NCBI GenBank assembly: GCA_004764695.1
Contig: SMSO01000026.1
Location: 30,416-45,415, forward strand
Origin: Schizochytrium sp. TIO01
Taxonomy: Eukaryota > Sar > Bigyra > Thraustochytrida > Thraustochytriidae
Length of the DNA: 15,000 nucleotides
Direction: 5' to 3'
A program made the translations under genes and the position numbers. Under the pieces are notes generated by a model that saw nothing but the letters and a program-made list of their open reading frames with translations, was not told the DNA's origin and ran no database searches. Below are positions 1 through 8,340 of the stretch, piece by piece. Numbering within the stretch: the stretch's first letter is position 1; every line of letters begins with the position of its first letter.

Positions 1-1923
1 GCTGAGTTCAGAGAAATCATCAACATCTGCGGCTCGAAAGGAACTTGACTTCACTAGATCAAGAATGCCTATCGATGAATCTTTCTTCAAATATTAGATA
101 CCCTGGGTGGGTACCTAATTTCTTCGTTGACACCAGATACCACTCTAACTAATCAATCTATCGAATTCATTGACTCAGGTAGGAGTTGCAGTCAACTCAT
201 ATCAATTAATATGCCCTACTAATATCCTATGCAACAACACCATACTTTGTAAGAACAGGTCCCTTGTTTTTACTAAGGCTGTCCAAATGCTAGTTTAACT
301 CAAACAAAACCCTGTTCCAAAACTCCTCACGGGCGAGTCTCTGGGATTGGCCATTGACTACCTATCGCCTATTCAATCAGATACAACTCTTTCTGTTGCC
401 AATAGGAGGTGCGGCACCTCCGTAGGGAACACCAAGAGCGTGCTCAGCTTAAGATTCCCTCAATTCTTACACCTTAAGGCTGATGTTACACTATTACAGA
501 GTACTAGCTGCAAGAATCACATACAGGTTAAGTTATTGTCTTAATAAAGACATCATCTTACCAACTCAATCGAGGCATCATAAACTAACATATTCTTTAA
601 AAGGTGATCATTGCTATTCCGTTTGACTTATGTCGATCACATGGTAACGCCAATATAACCCAAGTAAGAACGATGATCTATGGGAAGCTTTCTTCAAAAA
701 CAAGGCCACGTCCTATGAAAATAAATATAATCGAATGGTAGGGTGGTCGGTATGCATTTCTCTCTCTCTCTCTCTCTCTGAGAGCTTCCAGTAGACCTAA
801 TGTGGATTGTCTTTTCGAGTATAAGAAAATAACTAGATGAAGCTAATTCCTATGGAGTCGAGTATCGTATTGAAGTCCACTTCTTTCTTTTTATGTATTC
901 AACAGAACAATCCTCTACCTGCAGGCGAGTCATTATACAATGCATCGACACTCATATTTAACATCTACTACCCTTTCTAGCCAGGTTTTAAAATGAACTT
1001 TCCCTCATATGTGGGCTTTAATTTTGTCATCCCTACCAATGATTTTAACTTTGTCACCTTTTCCAAGGACTCTAAATCCAAATGTCCACCGTTGATGAAC
1101 GCCAATCACTTTCTAAGAAAAGGACGAGATTTAGACTAGTCTGATGCAATCGAAGTTTGCTCCGGCCCTGTAGTAGGTCTTGAAGTCGCCACACGAGAAT
1201 GGCATTGGTGCAAGGTCGTGAAACTTTGCTGGGCTCGATGTTTGGAAACTCCATATTGTCTTCTAGAGACATCCAAAGTTTCATGTTCTCTGGAGGAACA
1301 GGATGGTCGGCTTCGCTTAAGTTTCAACACACAAGCCACTACTAAACTATCCCAGCCCCAATTACTATTTTTTTTTATCACCATGACTTGCGTGAAACAA
1401 TACGTTATTTTTTTTAAAACTTGGATTAAAACTCAAGCCAAAACAATCGCTAATGTTGGTGCAAGTCTTTTTAATGATATAATGAAACAATGATTGGTAT
1501 AGCACGCAGGAGTACTTAGACTACCCTCAACAATTTGCATGTAGGTACCAATATTAAACTCGTAAAGTAGTAGAAGGGGGATCCACTTGTGAACTTATTT
1601 CATTTATCATTATAAGACCAATAGTGTGAAATACATATTATTCTTAGGTATTTTGCGGTCCCGCTCCCTTCTTTTAGTCTTTTTTCCTAATTTACATTGG
1701 GTGGTCCGAATAGTACAAACAATAACACTTTCTAAGCAGTCATCTCTTTTAGTTTCAGAACAATCAATCACTCACATTACTTATGGAGATATCATCAGTG
1801 TCTGAAAAAAAGAAACAAAAGAAAACTATGAAAAGTATTTTGTTGTCCCGTGTAGCTTGAGAGGCTTGAAGCAACGAAGGCAGGCTGCGAATAAAGCACC
1901 CGCGCGAGGGGGGCAAGTCCAAG
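1..1923. other. Left spacer without a supported gene
   Basis: Stops are frequent in all frames and the open stretches here are short and resemble no family I know. A perfect (TC)n dinucleotide run lies at about 760-779, followed by GAGAG. Scattered A/T homopolymers occur, for example T9 near 1369-1377. The stretch from about 1072 to 1323 on the minus strand is open and slightly protein-like but has no recognisable motif. No RNA gene was seen. Confidence 0.5.
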
Positions 1924-2079
1924 ATGCCCGGAAACCGACGCCAGCAAAACGACAGCCGGAAGGAGCGAGCAGCCAAGAAGAAGGAACGATCTGCAAAGCT
2001 CGCTGCTAAGCGATTTGCCAGAGCTGAGCAGATCAGTGTGGATGATATCAAGAGTCTTAGCCTTCATAAAATCAACTGA
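1924..2079 (+). CDS. Possible small basic protein, 51 residues, unknown
   Basis: ATG at 1924 opens 51 codons ending in TGA at 2077-2079. The product is strongly basic and hydrophilic over residues 1-33 (clusters such as RKERAAKKKER, then AKLAAKRFARAE) and ends in a less charged tail, SVDDIKSLSLHKIN. The frame is open upstream to about 1870, so the ATG could be internal to a longer exon. Local GC is higher than in the flanks and base use looks coding-like, which is why it is listed despite its size. The charged part would form a helix, as in nucleic-acid-binding or nucleolar proteins, but no family is recognised. It could equally be one exon of a larger gene, a relic, or chance. The opposite strand is also open here (about 1764-2067) and looks less protein-like. 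Confidence 0.25.
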   Translation: MPGNRRQQNDSRKERAAKKKERSAKLAAKRFARAEQISVDDIKSLSLHKIN

Positions 2080-2133
2080 AGTCCTAGTCTGATACGTTTG
2101 CTTTCAATTGATATAATATTGACGCTCATTGAA

Positions 2134-3498
2134 TCAATATACTTTTTTTGGGCATGACATATAAAGCTGCTTTGCATCATACTGTTTACAAAACTCTTTG
2201 TAGCGCTGCGTATCTGGAGAACAGGCAGCAACGCATGGTATTCCTCGAGCTGCAGGTACTTCTTGCATCGAGACCTCTTGCTCATACAACATTTGTATAT
2301 CACGATTATGAGAAACAGGCCTGAGCACAGATACACTAATTGCGATGTCCCTCTCAACCCGACAAACTTGTCACCTCTAGCGACAAGAAGAACGCACCAA
2401 CGCTGACGGCTGGTCCATTCCGCCAGAACATGATAGTTTTTGGCTGTGGAAGCACTGTTAGGTCTTCACCAAGAACACACCACACTTCTGGGTTGGATAC
2501 CACCACTAAGTACTTCCAAAGGTGCCAAGACTTTGAGATACCTGGATCGCCAATAACGACTGAATTTTCATATTTCCACCACGCCTTCATAAGACCAATA
2601 TCTTCATTTCTAAAGAATAAAATATTTGATGCAGGACGATTAACCATTCCTGGAAGAGACCGTGGCAAGGTGACCACGTACATGGAGCTATCCACAGCAA
2701 ATTCCTCTTCACTTTTCCACGCCACCTTTATCACCCCAATCTTGTCTGCCCTGGCCATATTGTGCCAGTCCACAAATCCTGTTTCCTCATTCAGTGTTCA
2801 AGTTCCATGATTCATGACCTCAGCGCCTGACACGCTCCGAAGCCACGCTTGCTCGCCCTCCGCATCTTTTGGTCTGCATTCGATATAATTGGTGCATGCT
2901 CGCTGTAGCTTCTGAGCCATATCCTTGTCAAGCCCGTCCGTGTTGAAGAAGGAAGGTTGGTCAATATCAGCCGGATTGGTACTCAGAGGCAACTTGCTCT
3001 CGCCAACTTATTCATGATATAGAGAGTTACAGGCAGCTAAAGGAACACCTTCCTGACGCAAAATACTTAGAAATGTCTTGTACTCACCTTGGCCAAGATG
3101 TAATGTGCAAGTATCACGACCAGCATGGAAAAGATTCCAGAAAGCAGTCGCAACTATAGCTTCTCGAAGGCCGTAAATCAATAGCTTAGGGACAACTTCT
3201 TTTCCGAGAAAGCCTTTCCAAGAAATTTTACATGCTTTAGTACCCCATCCATCCATCCATCCATCTTCTCAAGGATCTTTTGGACACCTTCTCGGTCTGC
3301 TTTTCCAGGCGTTTCGATAGTCTTCTGACTAGTTCTTTGACCTGTCCTCATTTCATGATTAGTGGTGCTTCGGTGCCGTACGAAAAGACTTTGTGTCCCT
3401 GCCGCTCTGACTCGATGCTCCATAAGAATTGTACTTCTGTCAGTAGTGGAGTTGCCCTCAAGAATAGGAGAAAGCTTAAAGCAACACCTTTCCATCAT
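2134..3498 (-). pseudogene. Relic of a CRN/RHS-like P-loop NTPase
   Basis: Read on the minus strand, one frame runs from about 3256 down to 2354, interrupted only by TAA at 3008-3010 and TGA at 2798-2800. It holds the order expected of the NTPase module in Crinkler/RHS-like proteins: an ILFFRNEDIGLMK segment, then a Walker A loop GDPGISKSW at 2528-2551 followed by HLWKYL. Further on, in another frame (2134-2328), comes CSPDTQRYKEFCKQ...KQLYM. This matches the family's region where an SSP..(R/W)..F..(Q/K) motif is followed by a tyrosine-methionine stretch. On the upstream side the frame changes inside the ATGG run at 3246-3265, and an open N-terminal part begins with ATG codons at 3496-3498. 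With two stops and at least two frame changes it cannot make an intact protein unless short introns or sequencing errors are involved. The family assignment rests on motif memory. The part from 3256 to 2800 is not recognised. Confidence 0.5.
3246..3265. repeat. (ATCC)5 tetranucleotide microsatellite
   Basis: Five tandem copies of CATC/ATCC. On the minus strand this reads (GATG)n and encodes Met-Asp-Gly-Trp in the relic NTPase gene. The open frame changes across it: frame 3178-3501 enters from upstream and frame 3008-3256 leaves downstream. Gain or loss of one 4-bp unit would do exactly that. Confidence 0.8.
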
Positions 3499-3925
3499 CA
3501 ACTCTCTCTCTGCTGAGACTTCACAGCAGTCTTATTAATTAGTGTTGCGCAACAGATGCCCCGAGTGTACAAACCCAGTGACGCTTCCCTCAGCGTTTTG
3601 TAGAGAATTCCGTTTCTGAACGATGAGGGAAGACCTCTCAAAAGCGGCGGCTGAGGCAGAGTTTTCAGGAGTGTTGAACAGGTAAGTTCTCAAGAAGGAG
3701 TCCAATCTCCTGAGTTCGAAGCAGCAGGGAAGAAGATAGACCGGGGAGGAGGGGGCCTTGCACACACGGGCATTTCAGCAGGACCTCTCACTCCCGACTT
3801 GCTTAACAATGAATAGAGTCCCATGTACCGCGCCAGAGTTTCACATGGACCAAACTCTTCATTCAAGATTTGCTTTGAGTAGGCCTAATTATTGAACTAG
3901 TAGTAGACTTCCTAGAACAACAGTA
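3499..3925. other. Spacer between NTPase relic and transposase
   Basis: No gene supported. A minus-strand open stretch at 3535-3765 lacks any recognisable motif. TAGTAG/ACTAG-rich DNA lies at 3894-3931, just beyond the 3' end of the transposase gene. It resembles the composition of 7840-7930 on the other side of the element. I found no clear terminal inverted repeat or target-site duplication by eye. Confidence 0.4.
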
Positions 3926-4846
3926 CTAGGTACCCACTGACCAAACAGAACCAACACTTGGCATCATGCTGAATCCCATATGTAAGTCATGAGAAACGCA
4001 CAAAGGCAGTCGTGCATCTGGATAAGGGAGCTCATTATGCTCGATTTTACCATTGAACGCATCATTGACGAGGGAGTTTATCGTGAGGTGGTGGCTGAAT
4101 GGTTGGTGAATTAAATACGAAGGTAAACCTTTTATCTCAATCATTCTGGAACGATTGTATTTAGCAACCACTTTGGTGAGTAGCGCGTCAGCACGAACAG
4201 TACCAATGGTAGCACTTGCAACAGCCTGGTTCAACATACGATGGAACACCTCATTTGCATTAGTACCTCTATTTCCCACAAGATGATTTTTGCCATTGAT
4301 TTTAGTCTGTAGAACGAGACCTGGAGGGTCGCTCAAGCAGCCCTTATGAACATGTTCAAAAAGGCCTGCAATATACTTGTCTAGGCCAACCCCTGTGGCG
4401 GTCTTAGATAAAAATAATCCATGCCGAAACCCATTTGGATAGGGTCCGAAATGTTCTACACAAGCGTTACCAGATCTTGGTTTGCAACGCTCTCGTACGC
4501 GATGAAGCAGGTCAGCACTGAGATCCATCTTCGAGTTCATAATATAGTGAGTCTTAAAAACTTCCATGATGCGCTTATATAGAACCTCTGGTTGTGGGAT
4601 TCGGGTTTCAACAGCTTGATTGATAAGCCGATCTTTTGTGAAGTTGCTCTTACTCTTATGTTCCTGTTGAACCTGCTTCACTCGCTTGTGGTCGCGCTGA
4701 AGAACAGCGTTTGCTAATGCAGTCATGAATGCAGTACGAGGTGCTCGGCTTTCGTTCTGCTTTTCACCATTATTTGCTCCCAACGCTTGAGCCAGTGAAA
4801 CAAATCGAGCTTGATGGGGACTCCCTTGAAAATTTGTGATAGGCAT
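3926..4846 (-). CDS. Transposase, C-terminal part of DDE core (shifted frame)
   Basis: This 306-codon frame, with ATG at 4844-4846, overlaps the last ~41 codons of the upstream transposase frame and continues the same protein in another frame. Residues 193-203 carry RGTNANEVFHR, which matches the RGT..(N/E)E.(F/Y)HR motif that supplies the final acidic residue (here E199) in several eukaryotic DDE transposases. An alpha-helical stretch (50-100) and a CVEHFGPYPNGFRHG segment (129-143) lie before it. The first ~35 residues, read in this frame, probably do not belong to the real protein, since the upstream frame gives the conserved LDLFHWLKRW there. The ATG at 4846 is therefore unlikely to be a true start. 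The product needs ribosomal frameshifting, a tiny intron, or repair of an indel to join the upstream part. As it stands this is most likely the back half of a recently broken transposase. Confidence 0.6.
   Translation of the reverse strand: MPITNFQGSPHQARFVSLAQALGANNGEKQNESRAPRTAFMTALANAVLQRDHKRVKQVQQEHKSKSNFTKDRLINQAVETRIPQPEVLYKRIMEVFKTHYIMNSKMDLSADLLHRVRERCKPRSGNACVEHFGPYPNGFRHGLFLSKTATGVGLDKYIAGLFEHVHKGCLSDPPGLVLQTKINGKNHLVGNRGTNANEVFHRMLNQAVASATIGTVRADALLTKVVAKYNRSRMIEIKGLPSYLIHQPFSHHLTINSLVNDAFNGKIEHNELPYPDARLPLCVSHDLHMGFSMMPSVGSVWSVGT
4697..4846 (-). other. Frame junction inside the transposase gene
   Basis: Both frames are open here. The upstream frame is the right one as far as LDLFHWLKRW (4783-4812). 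The downstream frame is needed by about 4735 or 4696. A 41-nt segment, 4737 down to 4697, begins GTACTG and ends TTCTTCAG on the minus strand. Removing it would join Leu-631 of the upstream frame in phase to Arg-Asp-His-Lys of the downstream frame. So a very short intron is formally possible, although the donor is poor. A simple 1-2 base indel between about 4740 and 4785 explains the data equally well. Confidence 0.4.
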
Positions 4847-6630
4847 TTATTTAATTTTCCACAACATGTATCTGTCCAAATACATTCAGGCCGGTAATCC
4901 CGACCATGCATTTCCTGGCGTAGCTTGACGAATCGTCCTAAAGCTTCTCTTATTTCCCTCTCGTTCTCACTGTTCGCCAACCCACAATAGAATATAATCT
5001 GGTTGTGTTCGTTACTGATTGTGAGTAGGGCTTGATATGGCTGGTATATCCTAAAGGATTTGTCTTGGTCTTGGAATCGAAGTTTACAGCGCTCGGGAAA
5101 CCGGAACGTGCAATCGATAGCGATATACCTGGCGCTGTATGACGCAATTTCGCGAAGCAAAGGTCTTGCCTCCCCTTTAAACTGGTCAATACATAATTCG
5201 TCGAGAAATTTGGAGCTTAATCGATATCCGTTGTACTCCATGTCGAAGTTGCCAAAATTTTCAGGAGCCGTGATTGATTTCTCTTGCGTTTCTTCTTCAT
5301 TTGAGCACGATGCTGATTGATTTGTCTGGTCGACCTGTTTGCTCGCTTGCTCAGCTGCTTGCTCGGCAGATTCTTTATTGATCTTGTCTCGGGCAAGTCG
5401 CTCGTTGCGCTGCTGGATAACCATTCGAGCATACTCCACGCTCAGTAAGTCCTTTTCTCGGAGTATCTGGTTGATTGTAGTCTCCAAAAGTTCTTTCCAA
5501 CCCTCTATAACCCTCGTTCGGTCCCTCTCACGTCGAGCAGTGCTGAGTTGCTTGATTTTCTCGCCGTTTTTTGTATCTAGGATGTTCTTAAGCTCATGGA
5601 AGACATCAACGACTGTAGAGATATTGAGAGCAGACTTTAGGATTTTAATCTTTTTTTCTCCCAAACTCTTGATTTGCTTTAAATCAAATTCCAGTAATTC
5701 ACGAGCAGCCGTCTCCTTTCTCAAAACCTCAGCAGAACATTTTTCGGGCTGGAATTGAATCTTAGATTTGAGCGTATTTGTCGAGTTCACTGCTTGCTTT
5801 TGAAAAAAACTTGGGATTGTATTGGGGCCAGCTTCATCGAAGCGCCGAGTGTGTTCTCCTAAGCTTGATGCATAGTAAAAGTACTCTAGACGATTATGGT
5901 TCCGTACCTGAGCCTCATTGAAAGCATCTGCAGCCCACGCGGGGCTTTTCAACCACAATTGGCTGAGACGTTGGCTAACCTCTGTTTCAATCCCGTGGCG
6001 TGGGGTTAAGGTCAGGCCAAAGCGTATCCGTACGTCAGCAGGGCACAAACGAAGAACATCCTCACTTGTATTGCGAAACTCTTTATTGCACTTTTTACAT
6101 TTATACTTTCGAGCCACGAGAAACCAATTTGCAGTCGCACCAGCAATCTCTCGGTAATTTGGTGCCCAGAAGCCATCGTCACCAGAGACGCTGACAAGAG
6201 GTTCACCCAAATGCGCTTTTTGGTTGCAGTATGGACATGGCATGCGATTGTTCATCGACGCATACATTTTTGCTGGATGCCATAACCCAACGCTGCGCTG
6301 GTGAAAGTACTCTGGTGCAATTTGTTGACCTCTTTTTACTTTCGGCAGTTTGGGTTTCTGGAGCCAAGTGATTGTCCCATCAGGAACAATGTCGTACAGG
6401 GACTGGCATGTTTTGATATCCATTTTATCAAGTGTGTCTTTGCAGCTGTCGATAAATTTTTGTTGGATTAAGGTGATCGTAGTCTCGCGCTTCTCCTCAT
6501 CTACATTAGCGCTTTCATTTAAGCCTTCCAGATCCTTTCTGATATCCTCATGACTCAAGGATTCCTGATCATTGTCCCCGGGAGTGGCTGTCGCCTGGCG
6601 AAGCTTGCAACGTGATGAAAATTGCATCAT
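4723..6630 (-). CDS. Transposase-like protein: Cys-motif domain plus DDE core
   Basis: A 635-codon frame starts at tandem ATGs (6628-6630 and 6625-6627). Residues 1-60 are acidic and polar. Residues 105-260 form a compact domain with CPYC (132-135) and CKKC (178-181), likely zinc-binding, followed by RHGIETEVS and aromatic FYYAS. From memory this resembles the DUF6729-type domain found in eukaryotic transposon proteins. Residues 300-430 are Lys/Glu/Arg-rich and probably helical or coiled coil. A Ser/Gln/Glu-rich linker follows (420-455). From 500 on comes an RNase-H-like fold: YIAIDCTF (D506), IWTDTCC (D587) and LDLFHWLKRW (607-616), giving two of the three acidic residues. The third lies in the next frame (3926-4846). 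The stop after residue 635 cuts the core. No membrane segment. It would act in the nucleus to move its own element. The DDE family cannot be fixed from memory. Confidence 0.72.
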   Translation of the reverse strand: MMQFSSRCKLRQATATPGDNDQESLSHEDIRKDLEGLNESANVDEEKRETTITLIQQKFIDSCKDTLDKMDIKTCQSLYDIVPDGTITWLQKPKLPKVKRGQQIAPEYFHQRSVGLWHPAKMYASMNNRMPCPYCNQKAHLGEPLVSVSGDDGFWAPNYREIAGATANWFLVARKYKCKKCNKEFRNTSEDVLRLCPADVRIRFGLTLTPRHGIETEVSQRLSQLWLKSPAWAADAFNEAQVRNHNRLEYFYYASSLGEHTRRFDEAGPNTIPSFFQKQAVNSTNTLKSKIQFQPEKCSAEVLRKETAARELLEFDLKQIKSLGEKKIKILKSALNISTVVDVFHELKNILDTKNGEKIKQLSTARRERDRTRVIEGWKELLETTINQILREKDLLSVEYARMVIQQRNERLARDKINKESAEQAAEQASKQVDQTNQSASCSNEEETQEKSITAPENFGNFDMEYNGYRLSSKFLDELCIDQFKGEARPLLREIASYSARYIAIDCTFRFPERCKLRFQDQDKSFRIYQPYQALLTISNEHNQIIFYCGLANSENEREIREALGRFVKLRQEMHGRDYRPECIWTDTCCGKLNKCLSQIFKGVPIKLDLFHWLKRWEQIMVKSRTKAEHLVLHS

Positions 6631-8219
6631 TTTCTTGTTTGATGTTTACCTCGTTGTTGAGTTTCGCTACCTCAAAGTATCATTTAATATGCCCTGATCA
6701 TCCAGTGAATATTTCCAAGTCTCTTTGCACATGTATTCGAGCCCAAGGAATACGAGCTTAACCACCATCAAAGTCCAGTATTAAATTGCATCAGTGAAAC
6801 GTCGGCATAGTATTCGTTGAGGTGGATGTGCCAGTTTACCAGAAATATGTAACATCCTTGTGAGGAGCCCCAGTGGTGATACACTTAATTATTTTCAGTG
6901 GAATTAGAGGAAGATTATCACTGGGTGTTCTTGCTAAAACCACTAACAAAATTCATAAAGAGTTTTAAATTAAAAGCTAAATGTCATGCCGCGTCCCACA
7001 GTTAAAGCCATATATCTTATTAAATGCATATCAAAAAACTCGCCAACACAATGATTTTGTGAGGAAAAGTAGAATTTTCCCCCAGATTTTTGCCTGTTCT
7101 CACCTATGTTCTCTCCCCCCCCCCCGCGAGTTTTTTTTTTGAGCTCACGTCAGCATGGCAGATGAGCCGTAGTGTCGACAATTTCAAAGAATATTTTGGC
7201 ATCAAAAAATGGGAAGACTTTTCTTTTGGGGCAAGACAATAATCATTTCATTTTCTACGTATAGAAAAGGCAAACAGCTTGTAAAAGGAGATACATGCAA
7301 TACTGAATATTGGATAGAAGCTGACTATAGCATGAGTGGTTGGTTTTGTCTGGAGTATATAGCCCCAAAATATTGTTGAAAGCATCTCAATCAAGATGCT
7401 GTTACTCTCGTCGACTCTGCACCCTTGACTCATACAATCGGTGATTGATTGCAATGTTGTGTGCAAATGATCGCGTTGAATCAGAACAACGACATTCCCT
7501 TCAACGAGTAAGCAATCTTGCTGTCATATTTCGGTAGCATGCGCTGGAGGTAATTTAGATACTCATCTTTGCAAAACAAAACTGTAAACCTTGGAGTTGC
7601 TTTCTTTTTGTGCTACGGTAAAAAAATGAACGGAGATAAAAACATTCAACACCGGGGCTTCGCATGCAGTCCCCTATCATACTACTGACCCGGCCCTACG
7701 CGACTTTACTTCTCAGTGCGAATGAGATGAGGTGTTACCCGCGTGGTATGATCGAATGTACTCTCGGAATAGTGCATACTCCAAATATACATAGTATTCA
7801 ATGGGTTGTTGTTTACTTCTTACTTCTATGACTATCTAGTTCATAGTAGGTAGTAGTAAGGAATAGTACTGCTAGAACCTCTGGAGCAATATCACTGCAA
7901 AAGATATTCTAGTAGTAGGATTTAGGAAATAGGAATAGTCTTGAAAGAGCGAGAAAGAAAGGAGGTCAAGCACCGAGGCTTAGTAGGTAAGGTTAAGTTC
8001 AAACTAGTAAATATCCGTTTACTTCGACAGCACTGAAGAGTATCTCCTTCTTAAGGAGAACCATAGTAACTCAGTAAGTCCGCACCTCTGTCATCGACTT
8101 GCAGCTTTACGTCCAGCAGGTTCGAAACCTTCTGCAACGACTGGGGCTGCGCCACGAGCTTAACTGAAGGGATATAAGCACGTGTACGCTGGTTCAGGTA
8201 TAGATCTTTACTTGCTGCG
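6631..8219. other. Spacer upstream of the LRR gene
   Basis: No coding frame stands out. A strand-asymmetric C11-GCGAG-T10 tract spans 7115-7140. The minus-strand open stretch at 7248-7466 lacks an ATG start and any motif. TAGTAG/AATAGTA-rich DNA occupies about 7840-7930. A 7-bp stem with 3-nt loop (TCTCCTT/AAGGAGA) lies at 8043-8059. The segment should contain the promoter of the transposase (right end near 6640) and of the LRR gene (near 8170). Confidence 0.4.
8171..8177 (+). promoter_or_regulatory. Possible TATA-like element of the LRR gene
   Basis: GATATAAG lies about 45 bases before the ATG of the LRR gene. The spacing would allow a short 5' leader. The same bases contain the TAA (8175-8177) that closes the frame upstream of the start, which supports the chosen ATG. 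Single short motif in AT-rich DNA, so weak. Confidence 0.25.
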
Positions 8220-8296
8220 ATGTCGCACGACCCAGATGTTGTCTATGCCCTTGAAAAGCTTCAGAATGGTGCTACAATTTTAGAGTAAGTTAACAC

Positions 8297-8340
<44 letters not shown>

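Noticed and set aside
1072-1323. Minus-strand open stretch of about 84 codons with a protein-like look
   Set aside because: No recognisable motif, no splice context, and overlapping open frames on both strands; length is within chance for this region.
2340-2810. 156-codon plus-strand open frame
   Set aside because: It is the shadow of the minus-strand NTPase relic, which carries the Walker A motif; the plus-strand product has no motif.
8101-8140. GGTTCGAAACC resembling a tRNA T-arm/B box
   Set aside because: The flanking 5-bp stem has a mismatch, no A box or cloverleaf can be drawn in the upstream 60 bases, and no acceptor stem pairs.
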